Source: Paenibacillus xylanilyticus
GTDB taxonomy: Bacteria > Bacillota > Bacilli > Paenibacillales > Paenibacillaceae
NCBI RefSeq assembly: GCF_013359935.1
Contig: NZ_JABMCB010000192.1
Coordinates: forward strand, 1 to 64,000
Reading direction: 5' to 3'
Length of the DNA stretch: 64,000 bases
Shown here: piece after piece, positions 37,161 to 45,906 of the stretch
Layout: each line of letters begins with the position of its first letter
Numbering within the stretch: the first letter of the stretch is position 1
The notes under the pieces: model-generated
Databases searched by the model: none
The model's input: only the letters and a program-made list of their open reading frames with translations
What the model was told of the DNA's origin: nothing
Made by a program: the position numbers and the translations under genes

Positions 37161-37182
37161 GCTGAACACTCCTTATCATCAT

Positions 37183-37198
37183 CCAGTCAGATGACTGG
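37183..37198. promoter_or_regulatory. Palindrome in the SDR leader
   Basis: CCAGTCA-GA-TGACTGG, perfect seven-base arms, lying 22 bases before the SDR start on the reverse strand and so close to its ribosome site. A candidate operator of the SDR/EamA unit. Confidence 0.45.
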
Positions 37199-37215
37199 TT
37201 TGGGATCTACATGAA

Positions 37216-37245
37216 TTGTAGTCCGGTTTACACATGAAGTATAAT
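37216..37245 (+). promoter_or_regulatory. Candidate promoter of the LysR gene
   Basis: TTGTAG (37216-37221), 18-base spacer and perfect TATAAT (37240-37245). Confidence 0.5.
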
Positions 37246-37261
37246 GATTGTTAATGAACTG

Positions 37262-37282
37262 GATATCATTTTAAATGATGTC
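37262..37282. promoter_or_regulatory. LysR-type operator candidate
   Basis: A near-perfect ten-base-arm palindrome, GATATCATTT-T-AAATGATGTC, containing ATC-N9-GAT, the classical LysR-family box (T-N11-A). It lies just downstream of the predicted start of the LysR transcript, the expected place for autorepression. Confidence 0.55.
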
Positions 37283-37296
37283 AGAGTGGGGGGACC

Positions 37297-38184
37297 ATGG
37301 AGAGCGGGGATCTTAGAATATTTCAATGTGTTGCACAGGAAGGGAATCTGACCAAAGCTGCTTCCAAGCTCGGGTATGTTCAATCCAACGTAACGGCACG
37401 AATCAGGCATCTGGAAGCCGAAGTGGGTACAACGTTGTTCATCCGTCACAACCGAGGGATGACATTATCTCCAGCCGGAGAGATGCTGCTGGCCTATGCG
37501 GATAAAATTATTGGTTTGCTGAATGAGGCATCCAAGGCGCTTCGGGCAACGAGCACGCCATCCGGGCCATTGCGTATAGGATCTACACAGACGGCGGCTG
37601 CGGTACGCCTGCCTGAACTTTTCTCCAGATATTATAAACAGTATCCGGACGTGTCTTTGTCACTGGCTACTGGCAATTCGCAAATGCTTATTGATCAAGT
37701 TATCGGGTATGAATTGGAAGGGGCGTTTATTGGTTGTTCATGTGATCATCCCGAAATCGAGTCCATTGATGTATTCGATGAAGAACTGTTTGTGGTCTCG
37801 TCGGGTGTGGGGCAGGCGGAAGAACTTACACGCAAGCCAATCCTTGTCTACAGCATGGGGTGTTCCTACCGCCAAACGTTAGAGGAATGGCTGCTCTCCT
37901 GTGGGGTGAACCGTCCGGTGATTATGGAATTTGGTACTTTGGAAGCGATCATTAGCGGTGTGGCATCGGGGATGGGAATCTCGCTGTTACCAGAGATTGT
38001 GATTCGGCAGCAGATCGAAAGTGGCATCCTGCGCAAGCATTCGCTTCCCACCGGCATGAGCCGCATGATGACTCGTTTTATTACACGCAAGGATGCGTTT
38101 GTCAGCAGTGCGCTTGGCGCATTTATGGCTATGCTGCCGCAGGAATATGATATGATAGAGAGTGCAGATTATTCAGACGTTTAG
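37297..38184 (+). CDS. LysR-family transcriptional regulator
   Basis: 295 residues. N-terminal winged helix (1-60) with NLTKAASKLGYVQSNVTARIRHLEAEVG, then an effector-binding domain with GPLRIGSTQTAAAVRLPELF. GGGGGG precedes ATG 37297. Divergent orientation suggests control of the adjacent SDR-EamA unit and of itself. The inducer is unknown. Confidence 0.9.
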   Translation: MESGDLRIFQCVAQEGNLTKAASKLGYVQSNVTARIRHLEAEVGTTLFIRHNRGMTLSPAGEMLLAYADKIIGLLNEASKALRATSTPSGPLRIGSTQTAAAVRLPELFSRYYKQYPDVSLSLATGNSQMLIDQVIGYELEGAFIGCSCDHPEIESIDVFDEELFVVSSGVGQAEELTRKPILVYSMGCSYRQTLEEWLLSCGVNRPVIMEFGTLEAIISGVASGMGISLLPEIVIRQQIESGILRKHSLPTGMSRMMTRFITRKDAFVSSALGAFMAMLPQEYDMIESADYSDV

Positions 38185-38231
38185 TTAAGCAGGATTTTAG
38201 TATAGGTAATCCGTTAAGGAAGTGATGAGCA

Positions 38232-39539
38232 TTGGATTTATTTTCGTTTCAACAGGATTCAAAGCCCCAGGCAAGACTGCTTGCTGATCGTATGCGACCA
38301 GAGCATCTTGATGAATATATTGGACAAGAACATATTATTGGACCCGGGAAGCTGCTGCGGCGTGCGATTGAAGCAGACCAGATTTCGTCCATTCTGCTCT
38401 ACGGTCCTCCCGGCTGTGGCAAAACAACGCTTGCCCATATCATCTCCCAGCATACACAGGGACAGTTTGTTCGTCTAAACGCGGTGGATGCCTCTGTGAA
38501 GGATGTGCGTGAGGTCATTGAGCAGGCGCAGACCAACAAGCAGCTGTACGGAACCAAAACCATATTGTTCCTTGATGAGGTACATCGCTTCAACAGCTCC
38601 CGCCAGGATGCATTGCTGCCGGCTGTGGAGAAGGGCACCATTATATTTATTGGTGCTACGACAGAGAATCCGTTTCACTATGTGAATGGGGCCTTGATGA
38701 GCCGCTCCACCCTCTTTCAGCTCGAATCACTGAACAAGGAGCATTCACTTATTGCCATGCGTCGTGCGCTGGCTGATTCGGATAAAGGGCTCGGATTCAT
38801 GGAATTGCAGGCAGACGATGAAGCCCTGGGTCACATTGCCACGATGGCTAATGGCGATATTCGGCGTGCCCTGAATGCTCTGGAACTCGCTGCATTAACC
38901 ACACCGCCCGAGAAGGATGGCTCCATTCATATTACACTCGCCGTTGCGGAGGAGTCGATCCGACGTCCGATTGTGAAAGCAGATGAGTCCACCCAATATG
39001 ATGTGCTGTCTGCTTTTCACAAGAGCATTCGCGGTTCCAGTGATGCTGCATTGTTCTGGTTTTTGTATGCAGTTGAGAAGCTGGGCATGGATCCGATGAC
39101 GTTTATTCGTCGTCTGATTGCTGCGAGCAGTGAGGACATCGGACTGGCGAACCCCCAAGCGATGACTCAGGCTATTGGTGCACTGGACGCATACCGTAAC
39201 AACGGATGGCCGGAAGCGAAGCTGAATATTGCGCAGGCAATTTTGTTCGCAGTAGAGAGTCCGAAGTCGAATGCAGTATACACTGCCATATCGAAGGCGA
39301 TGAATGCGATCGATGAGGTTAAGTCGGCTGAGGTCCCGCTCCATTTAAGGGACACGCATTATTCAGGTGCTGTGAAGCTGGGACATGAAGGTTATCAATA
39401 TCCGCATAACTACCCTGGCCACTACGTGAAGCAGGAGTACCTGCCCAAGCAGCTCTCACGGAGAGTATTCTATGAAGCAACGGAACAGGGCAACGAGTCG
39501 AAAATCAGGCTGAACCAACAGCGGCGAAGAGAGTTGTAA
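38232..39539 (+). CDS. rarA: RarA/MgsA, replication-associated recombination AAA ATPase
   Basis: AAA+ clamp-loader-like ATPase acting at stalled forks. 435 residues with Walker A GPPGCGKTT, Walker B FLDEVHRF, sensor GATTENP and the C-terminal MgsA domain with LRDTHYSGA. TTG 38232 follows AAGGAAGTGA. In B. subtilis this gene (yrvN/rarA) is next to tcdA; here an 8.7-kb block separates them. Confidence 0.93.
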   Translation: MDLFSFQQDSKPQARLLADRMRPEHLDEYIGQEHIIGPGKLLRRAIEADQISSILLYGPPGCGKTTLAHIISQHTQGQFVRLNAVDASVKDVREVIEQAQTNKQLYGTKTILFLDEVHRFNSSRQDALLPAVEKGTIIFIGATTENPFHYVNGALMSRSTLFQLESLNKEHSLIAMRRALADSDKGLGFMELQADDEALGHIATMANGDIRRALNALELAALTTPPEKDGSIHITLAVAEESIRRPIVKADESTQYDVLSAFHKSIRGSSDAALFWFLYAVEKLGMDPMTFIRRLIAASSEDIGLANPQAMTQAIGALDAYRNNGWPEAKLNIAQAILFAVESPKSNAVYTAISKAMNAIDEVKSAEVPLHLRDTHYSGAVKLGHEGYQYPHNYPGHYVKQEYLPKQLSRRVFYEATEQGNESKIRLNQQRRREL

Positions 39540-39567
39540 TGTTGATGACCCGGGAGATGTGTACAAC

Positions 39568-39969
39568 GTGAAAGAGGTTCTATATGTAGGTGCCGGCGGA
39601 TTTTTGGGCACATGGACTCGATATGTCATACAGTTAGGGATACCCGCTGGCAATGCAGGCTTTCCTTGGGCAGTGCTGCTGATTAATGCCCTCGGCAGCC
39701 TGTTTTTGGGTTGGTTCTTTACCGTTGCCGTTCCAGACAAAATAACCCCACAACTTCGCCTTGCAATTGGCACTGGATTTACAGGCGCGTTCACCACATT
39801 TTCCACGTTTACGCTGGATATCGTCCGTTTATCTGATGGCAGCATGTGGATGAAGGCCTTCATGTATATGATGGCAAGTTTGCTCGCAGGCTTGCTGCTC
39901 TGTGCTTTGGGAATCAGGCTGGGGCAGCTTATGCGGGGTAAATCGGCGCAGGATGGCGCTGCAACATGA
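39568..39969 (+). CDS. crcB: FluC/CrcB fluoride channel, first copy
   Basis: Four-helix fluoride exporter subunit, 133 residues, with the signature GFTGAFTTFSTF. GTG 39568 gives MKEVLYVGAGGFLG and has GGGAG 11 bases upstream; GTG 39559 is too close to that site. It overlaps the second copy by ATGA. I see no fluoride riboswitch upstream. Confidence 0.9.
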   Translation: MKEVLYVGAGGFLGTWTRYVIQLGIPAGNAGFPWAVLLINALGSLFLGWFFTVAVPDKITPQLRLAIGTGFTGAFTTFSTFTLDIVRLSDGSMWMKAFMYMMASLLAGLLLCALGIRLGQLMRGKSAQDGAAT

Positions 39970-40325
39970 TCATATGGGTCGGACTGGCAGGCATGTTAGG
40001 AGCCATACTTCGTTACAGTCTGGGGCGGTGGATTTCAGAGAACCTCGGGACGGCTTTTCCATGGGGGACATGGATCATTAACATCAGCGGTTCTCTGCTG
40101 CTCGGCTTGTTATATGGATGGCATCAATCGGAGATGATCTCGGACGGAATCTGGGTTGTGTGGGGCACCGGATTTTGCGGAGCATTTACGACCTTTTCGA
40201 CCTTTGGGTATGAAACGGTTAACCTGGTGACCAAGAAACGTTATTCATCGGCTGTACTTTATGTTATCAGTTCAGTTTTACTGGGTGTTGCTGCCTCATA
40301 CGCAGGCATGTGGTTAACTGCATAA
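39966..40325 (+). CDS. crcB: FluC/CrcB fluoride channel, second copy
   Basis: 119 residues with GFCGAFTTFSTFGYE and four helices. Paired crcB genes in Firmicutes often encode the two opposite-topology halves of a heterodimer. The ATGA overlap supports coupled, equimolar expression. Confidence 0.9.
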   Translation: MIIWVGLAGMLGAILRYSLGRWISENLGTAFPWGTWIINISGSLLLGLLYGWHQSEMISDGIWVVWGTGFCGAFTTFSTFGYETVNLVTKKRYSSAVLYVISSVLLGVAASYAGMWLTA

Positions 40326-40363
40326 CCAAAAAAATATTCTTTTTACAGGAAAAAGCAGGAAAT

Positions 40364-40400
40364 AAGCCATCCTTCATGGTATACATGAAAGATGGCTTTT
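40364..40400. terminator. Bidirectional terminator between crcB and mnmA
   Basis: AAGCCATC-TTCATG pairs with CATGAA-GATGGCTT across one mismatch, then TTTT. Confidence 0.75.
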
Positions 40401-40453
40401 ATGATGGGAATACAGGGTATTCCGAATTCTATACATAATGGGGTCTTCCCCGA

Positions 40454-41578
40454 TTATTGCATCGCCGGGACAGGTACTTTTTGAACCTGATCAATGGTTC
40501 CGCCGCCCAGGCAAACATCGCCATCATAGAATACAACCGCTTGTCCTGGTGTAATGGCTTTTTGTTGTTGATCGAACTGTACATCCACGCTTCCGTCTTT
40601 CTGCCAAGTCAGTGTGACGCCTTGGTCCGGCTGACGGTAACGGAATTTGGCGGTACAGCGGAAGGATTCGTTAGGCACATGATCAGCGCCAGCGATCCAG
40701 TTTACGCCAGTAGCCGTCAAACCTGTCGAGTACAAGCTCGCGTGTGCATCGCCTTGAACAACAAGCAGTTGATTTTTCTCCAGATCCTTGTCTGCCACGA
40801 ACCATGGTTCACCATTGCCGGACCCGCCAATACCGAGACCTTGGCGCTGTCCGAGGGTGTAGTACATCAGTCCGTCATGACGGCCTTTTACTTCACCCGT
40901 TACAATATCAACCATGTCTCCACCTTTGGCAGGCAGATAGTTGCTCAGGAACTCTTTGAAATTACGCTCACCGATAAAGCAGACACCTGTGCTGTCTTTT
41001 TTCTTGGCTGTGTACAAGCCTGCCGCTTCAGCAATTTTCCGCACCTCAGGTTTGGGAAGATGACCGATGGGGAACATGGCTTTGGACAACTGGTTCTGAT
41101 TGAGTGCATTAAGGAAGTAGGTCTGGTCCTTGTTGCTGTCTACCCCTCGCAGCAGTTTGAATGTGCCGTCTTCTTCGACAAGGCGAGCATAGTGGCCTGT
41201 GGCAACATAGTCAGCACCCAGATCAAGTGCCTTGTTCAGGAATTCACCGAATTTGATCTCGCGGTTGCACATGACATCCGGATTCGGTGTCCGACCTGAC
41301 TTATATTCATCAAGGAAATAGGTAAATACTTTATCAAAGTACTCTTTCTCGAAGTTGACAGTGTAGTAAGGAATGCCGATCTGTTCACAAACCCGGCGAA
41401 CGTCCTCTGAATCTTCTTCAGCGGTACAGTGGCCGAACTCGTCCGTGTCATCCCAGTTTTTCATGAAAATGCCGATGACATCGTATCCCTGCTCCTTCAG
41501 CAGCAATGCGGTAACGGAAGAATCGACACCTCCGGACATGCCAACGACGACCCGAGTATTCTCAATTGTTTTGGACAT
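40454..41578 (-). CDS. mnmA: MnmA, tRNA-uridine 2-sulfurtransferase
   Basis: Forms s2U34 in tRNA-Glu, -Gln and -Lys; a substrate tRNA-Glu gene is at position 4. 374 residues with PP-loop GMSGGVDSS, catalytic Cys104 (PDVMCNREIKF) and persulfide Cys200 (STGVCFIGERNF). The start at 41578 gives MSKTIENTRVVVG; ATG 41590 lacks a ribosome site. TATAAT lies just upstream. The likely sulfur donor iscS is 860 bases away and, unlike in B. subtilis, in the opposite orientation. Confidence 0.95.
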   Translation of the reverse strand: MSKTIENTRVVVGMSGGVDSSVTALLLKEQGYDVIGIFMKNWDDTDEFGHCTAEEDSEDVRRVCEQIGIPYYTVNFEKEYFDKVFTYFLDEYKSGRTPNPDVMCNREIKFGEFLNKALDLGADYVATGHYARLVEEDGTFKLLRGVDSNKDQTYFLNALNQNQLSKAMFPIGHLPKPEVRKIAEAAGLYTAKKKDSTGVCFIGERNFKEFLSNYLPAKGGDMVDIVTGEVKGRHDGLMYYTLGQRQGLGIGGSGNGEPWFVADKDLEKNQLLVVQGDAHASLYSTGLTATGVNWIAGADHVPNESFRCTAKFRYRQPDQGVTLTWQKDGSVDVQFDQQQKAITPGQAVVFYDGDVCLGGGTIDQVQKVPVPAMQ

Positions 41579-41893
41579 CGTTATCACCATTTTCTATTAT
41601 AAATGTGTTTCGTTTCTATTCTAGCATAACCGGACTCAAGTTACGATACACCCGGCCTTTTTTGGATAGTGTCCACTCCAGGCGTACAATTTTGAATATC
41701 GTCAATCTTTCTTTTCCATAAAGCCTGCAGATATGTTAACATTAGCTGAGGGTTATGATCGGAATACGGAGGATTAGAAGCCTTGAGATCTGTATTTTTC
41801 GTATCCTGCAGTGGGATCATGAAAAAGACGGTCTTGAACCACACCAATATAATATTGTAATTGTTTTTCTGAAAATTGAAAGAGGTGACTCCT

Positions 41894-42313
41894 TTGAAAA
41901 TATCGACAAAAGGCCGTTACGGGCTAACCATTATGATGGAGCTGGCTGCAAGAACAGGCGAAGGCCCCACATCACTTAAAAGCATTGCTGAGCGCAACCA
42001 GCTCTCAGAACATTATCTGGAGCAGCTGATCGCACCATTGCGCAATGCCGGACTTGTTAAGAGCATCCGGGGCGCCTACGGCGGTTACATTTTGGCAGGA
42101 GATCCTGCGACAGTGACTGCAGGTGACGTGATTCGTGTCCTGGAGGGACCGATCTCCCCAGTGGACTTCACCGAAGAAGATGATCCGGCCAAACGTGATC
42201 TGTGGCTGCGCATTCGTGACAGCATTGCAGAGGTACTGGATTCCACCACGCTAAAAGACCTGATTACATTCCAGGATCAGGAACAAAAAGACAGTTACAT
42301 GTTTTATATCTAG
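41894..42313 (+). CDS. cymR: CymR, Rrf2-family cysteine metabolism repressor
   Basis: 139 residues, nearly collinear with B. subtilis CymR: KISTKGRYGLTIMMELA, SLKSIAERNQLSEHYLEQLI and SIRGAYGGY, ending SYMFYI. No Fe-S cysteines, as expected for CymR rather than IscR. In Bacillus it represses sulfur uptake genes in complex with CysK. TTG 41894 follows GAGGTGA. It precedes iscS. Confidence 0.93.
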   Translation: MKISTKGRYGLTIMMELAARTGEGPTSLKSIAERNQLSEHYLEQLIAPLRNAGLVKSIRGAYGGYILAGDPATVTAGDVIRVLEGPISPVDFTEEDDPAKRDLWLRIRDSIAEVLDSTTLKDLITFQDQEQKDSYMFYI

Positions 42314-42345
42314 TAAGGTTGATATTAACCATCACAGCTGACACA

Positions 42346-42372
42346 CTAAAGCCCCCATTTTGGGGGCTTTAG
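42346..42372. terminator. Perfect hairpin between cymR and iscS
   Basis: An eleven-pair perfect stem CTAAAGCCCCC/GGGGGCTTTAG with a five-base loop. There is no T run beyond the stem on the + strand, so it may be a weak terminator, processing site or mRNA-stabilising hairpin rather than a full stop. Confidence 0.6.
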
Positions 42373-42439
42373 CCATGCAAGAGCTGCATTTTACACCAAA
42401 TGAACGCGATAGAATTCAACATATAACGGGGTGAATAAC

Positions 42440-43591
42440 ATGAACAGAATTTATTTGGACCACGCTGCATCAACACCCATGCATCCACAAGTGGCGGAAG
42501 CGATGATGAAAGTCATGACAGGTCAGTATGGCAACGCTTCAAGCATTCATGCTTTTGGTCGGGAAGCCAAACGGACGGTTAGCGGAGCAAGGGACAGCAT
42601 TGCGGCTTATTTGGGTTGTTTTCCGGATGAGCTCGTATTTACGGGTGGGGGCACGGAAAGTGATAACCTGGCGATTTTTGGTGCAATATCGGCGAGAAAA
42701 GAACAGGGAAGACATATTATTACAACGGCAATCGAACATCATGCCGTTCTGCACAGCTGTCAGGAGCTTGAGCGTCAAGGTTGTGAAGTAACCTATCTGC
42801 CTGTAGATAAGCACGGGAGAGTAAGCATGGATGAACTGCGAGAGGCTATTCGTCCGGATACGGTACTCATTACGATGATGTTTGCCAATAATGAGGTAGG
42901 AACGATTCAGCCGATCCGCGAAATAGGCGAACTGGCGCGGCAGCATCAAATTTTATTCCATACCGATGCGGTACAGGCGCTGGGCACCCAAAACATCTCC
43001 TGTAAAGATCTACCGGTTGACCTGATCAGTTTCTCTGCGCATAAAATTAATGGGCCGCAAGGTGTAGGTGCACTTTATGTACGTCGGGGAATTGTTCTGG
43101 AAGCGAGATCCCATGGAGGACTGCAAGAGCGTCAGCGGCGTGCAGGTACGGAAAATATAGCGGGGATTGCCGGATTTGCAGAGGCACTCAAAATCGCAAC
43201 AGAGCAGGCCGAAACGCATCGTCAGCATGATCTGGAATTACGGCACCTTTTGTTGGAACAGCTGAAAATCCACGTGGGTATAGAGCATTTTCATGTGAAC
43301 GGCCACCCGGAATATACATTGCCCAACATCCTGAATATCAGTTTTCCCGAAGTGTCCACAGAAACGATGTTAATGAACCTGGACATGGAAGGCATCGCGG
43401 TTGCGAGTGGTTCTGCATGTACTTCAGGCTCCCTTGAAGTCTCTCATGTACTTAAAGCGATGAACCTGCCGGAGGCATTTTTGCATTCTGCGATTCGATT
43501 TAGCTGGGGATTGGGTAATACTACGGAAGAAATCATGAAAACCGCCGAAAAAATTGGAACCATTCTTGAACGCTTGCGTAATAGACCCTAA
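42440..43591 (+). CDS. IscS/NifS-type cysteine desulfurase
   Basis: PLP enzyme that takes sulfur from cysteine and, in this context, most likely feeds MnmA (B. subtilis yrvO-mnmA pair). 383 residues with YLDHAAST, PLP lysine K202 in SAHKINGPQG and active Cys327 in the loop SGSACTSGS. GGGGTGA precedes ATG 42440; GTG 42431 is less likely. It is downstream of cymR. Confidence 0.93.
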   Translation: MNRIYLDHAASTPMHPQVAEAMMKVMTGQYGNASSIHAFGREAKRTVSGARDSIAAYLGCFPDELVFTGGGTESDNLAIFGAISARKEQGRHIITTAIEHHAVLHSCQELERQGCEVTYLPVDKHGRVSMDELREAIRPDTVLITMMFANNEVGTIQPIREIGELARQHQILFHTDAVQALGTQNISCKDLPVDLISFSAHKINGPQGVGALYVRRGIVLEARSHGGLQERQRRAGTENIAGIAGFAEALKIATEQAETHRQHDLELRHLLLEQLKIHVGIEHFHVNGHPEYTLPNILNISFPEVSTETMLMNLDMEGIAVASGSACTSGSLEVSHVLKAMNLPEAFLHSAIRFSWGLGNTTEEIMKTAEKIGTILERLRNRP

Positions 43592-43756
43592 GGGGCTCTT
43601 TTGCACATGGAACATAAGGAGGGGAGAAGTTCCATTTCATCGGTTAGATAGAAGCGGTTTTGATGATCGGCGTCTGATTGCCACTCATCAACTTTGGGCA
43701 TACCTAGCAATAGCGCCGCGCCTATTTAATGATAAGAAGATGAGGAGGACCCTGCG

Positions 43757-44278
43757 ATGAAGCTTCAGGAAATGATCGGACTAGCCGTTTTTGATGTCGA
43801 GGACGGAAAACAGGTCGGTAAAATCCAGGATTTCATTGTAAGTGACGATTGGAAAATTGAAGGCATTGAACTTGAGAATAAAGGCCTGTTTACCAGTCAT
43901 GTCAAAATCGTGCAGTGGCAAGACATTGTTGCCTACGGCGAAGATGCCGTCATGATCCGTAATCAACAGGCTGTCCGCAAGACGGGAGCCGACGACATAA
44001 AACACACGTATCTTCTTGGGCAGTCTAAATTGAAAGAGATGTCCGTGCTGACCGAAGAAGGTTTGCTGCTTGGACGAGTCTCTGATGTTTATTTTGACCA
44101 AGAGTTGGGAAATACAATAATAGGGATTGAAATTACGGACGGTTTCGTGTCCGATCTGATTGAGGGCCGTAAATGGCTGCCATGTACAAGCGATATGTCT
44201 ATCGGGGAAAGTGCCATTATGGTGCCTCCACTGAGTGAACAGCGCTTGGAAAATGCCATTCATTCTGTTAATGGATAG
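43757..44278 (+). CDS. PRC-barrel domain protein (YrrD-like)
   Basis: 173 residues with two PRC-barrel-like halves (LQEMIGLAVFDVEDGKQVGKI and LTEEGLLLGRVSDVYFD). PRC-barrels bind partners such as RNA-processing or photosynthetic proteins; the role of YrrD is unknown. GAGGAGG precedes ATG 43757. The order with yrzR, the AI-2E gene and alaS matches B. subtilis. Confidence 0.82.
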   Translation: MKLQEMIGLAVFDVEDGKQVGKIQDFIVSDDWKIEGIELENKGLFTSHVKIVQWQDIVAYGEDAVMIRNQQAVRKTGADDIKHTYLLGQSKLKEMSVLTEEGLLLGRVSDVYFDQELGNTIIGIEITDGFVSDLIEGRKWLPCTSDMSIGESAIMVPPLSEQRLENAIHSVNG

Positions 44279-44288
44279 GTGAATGTAT

Positions 44289-44498
44289 ATGAAATGTCCA
44301 AATTGTAGTTCCAAAGATATCGGGAAAATTGGTTCCCACCAGTTTTATTGCTGGGGTTGCTTTATCGAATTGAACGTAAATGGTGAGAAAATGTCTGTGT
44401 ACCAGGTTGAAGAAGACGGAACGCTCAGTTCTCTTGACGATCTGTTCTTCGGGGAAGAGCTGCCGCAAGACTTCCCGCACCTTCACGCATCTTCTTAA
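44289..44498 (+). CDS. Small zinc-ribbon protein (YrzR-like)
   Basis: 69 residues with CPNC and CWGC pairs at about 3-6 and 20-23, forming a probable zinc knuckle, followed by an acidic tail. ATG 44289 has GGTGA seven bases upstream; ATG 44283 is nearly adjacent to that site. Eleven bases after the yrrD-like gene. Function unknown. Confidence 0.75.
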   Translation: MKCPNCSSKDIGKIGSHQFYCWGCFIELNVNGEKMSVYQVEEDGTLSSLDDLFFGEELPQDFPHLHASS

Positions 44499-44644
44499 AA
44501 ACGGGAAAAACTTCCTCTATATGCGGTTTTGTGACAATCGATATCATGAGCCCTGTCGTCACTTGGCGACAGATGTGTATAGATGACAGTTACATAGCGG
44601 TCTGTCCAGCATGCATTAATGTATGCTCTCGCGGTTAGCAACAT

Positions 44645-44680
44645 GCGTCTCTTTCCATAGTGAAGGAGGCGTTTTTGTTT
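44645..44680 (+). terminator. yrrD-yrzR terminator
   Basis: CGTCTCTTTC pairs with GAAGGAGGCG (two G-U), loop of six, then TTTTTG. Confidence 0.8.
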
Positions 44681-44764
44681 TCTTCTGTTCCACTTTTGTA
44701 CGGGGTTAATAAATTTTCCCTTTCCTACATATACTGACTTTCAGAGCCAGTCCAAAGGGGAGAG

Positions 44765-45838
44765 ATGCAAGTGGAGCAATTAACCAAAAACAAGCTGTTC
44801 CGTTATGCCATCTGGCTGCTGCTCGGCTTGATCATTCTGTATTTTATATGGCTGCTGAGGCCTTTGCTGCTTCATATATATGGATTCCTGAAAACTGTAC
44901 TGGCACCTTTTATCGTGGCTCTCATCATATCCTATGTTCTCAATCCGATCGTAAGCATGTTGGGCGGGCGCAAGGTGCCGCGCTCCATCGCCGTTTTGCT
45001 TATCTATGCTTTTTTTCTCACCTGTATCGGGGTCATACTAATGAATGTCATTCCGGTGCTGATTGAGCAGCTTGAAGAACTGAACGAGCATATGCCCGAA
45101 CTATCGATGAGAGTCCAGAGTCTAATGAACAGCATGGATCACAAATTGATGCCACCGAGTGTACGAACAGGCATGAACAGCTGGTTCTTCCAGATGGAGG
45201 ACCGTCTTACCCAAGGCATCACAATGCTGATGGACAATATCGGGGCAACGATCAATATGCTGTTTAACGTGTTTATCGTGCCGTTTCTCATTTTCTATAT
45301 GTTAAAAGACTTCGAAGTGTTTGAACGCACGGTCGTTGCTTATCTCCCGCGTTCCCGCCGCAAAGCCATCGTTTCCGTCATGAAAGAGATCGATACAGCA
45401 CTCGGTAACTATATCCGCGGGCAATTTATCGTCTGTGTGATTGTCGGTATTCTCGCCTATATCGGTTACGTGGTCATTGATATGCCTTACGCGCTGCTCT
45501 TGGCAAGCATTGTGGCGGTATTTAATATCGTGCCGTACCTGGGGCCCTTCCTGGGTGCAGCGCCAGCCGTCATCATGGCTTCAACCGTATCTGTTAAAAT
45601 GGTCCTGCTGGTAGTTATCGTAAACACACTATGCCAGGTGCTGGAGAGCAATGTTATTTCTCCACAGGTGGTGGGGCGTTCGCTCCATCTGCATCCGTTG
45701 TCCATTATTTTTGCGCTCCTTGTTGGTGGACAATTGGCAGGTATTGTAGGTCTTATTCTGGCAGTGCCCGTTTTTGCCGTTCTGAAGGTCATTGTGCAGC
45801 ACTTTTTTGCCTATTACATCAAGCGGAGAACAGACTGA
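44765..45838 (+). CDS. AI-2E family transporter
   Basis: 357 residues with about eight membrane segments and the family pattern VIDMPYALLLASIVAVFNIVPYLGPFLG and SPQVVGRSLHLHPL. The family includes AI-2 exporters and sodium/proton antiporters; the substrate here is unknown. AAAGGGG is four bases before ATG 44765; GTG 44771 is an alternative. It precedes alaS as in B. subtilis (yrrI). Confidence 0.88.
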   Translation: MQVEQLTKNKLFRYAIWLLLGLIILYFIWLLRPLLLHIYGFLKTVLAPFIVALIISYVLNPIVSMLGGRKVPRSIAVLLIYAFFLTCIGVILMNVIPVLIEQLEELNEHMPELSMRVQSLMNSMDHKLMPPSVRTGMNSWFFQMEDRLTQGITMLMDNIGATINMLFNVFIVPFLIFYMLKDFEVFERTVVAYLPRSRRKAIVSVMKEIDTALGNYIRGQFIVCVIVGILAYIGYVVIDMPYALLLASIVAVFNIVPYLGPFLGAAPAVIMASTVSVKMVLLVVIVNTLCQVLESNVISPQVVGRSLHLHPLSIIFALLVGGQLAGIVGLILAVPVFAVLKVIVQHFFAYYIKRRTD

Positions 45839-45871
45839 CTATCCCTTAACGGACTGTCACTTGGGGGCACA

Positions 45872-45900
45872 TTGACACTCGCTTGGCGTACCGATATAAT
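45872..45900 (+). promoter_or_regulatory. Consensus promoter of the alaS T-box leader
   Basis: TTGACA, 17-base spacer, TATAAT: a full match to the sigma-A consensus. The leader would begin near 45907. Confidence 0.93.
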
Positions 45901-45906
45901 AAAGTG

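Noticed and set aside
39480..39567. Fluoride riboswitch before crcB
   Set aside because: The rarA coding end leaves no room, and the conserved riboswitch core is not visible.
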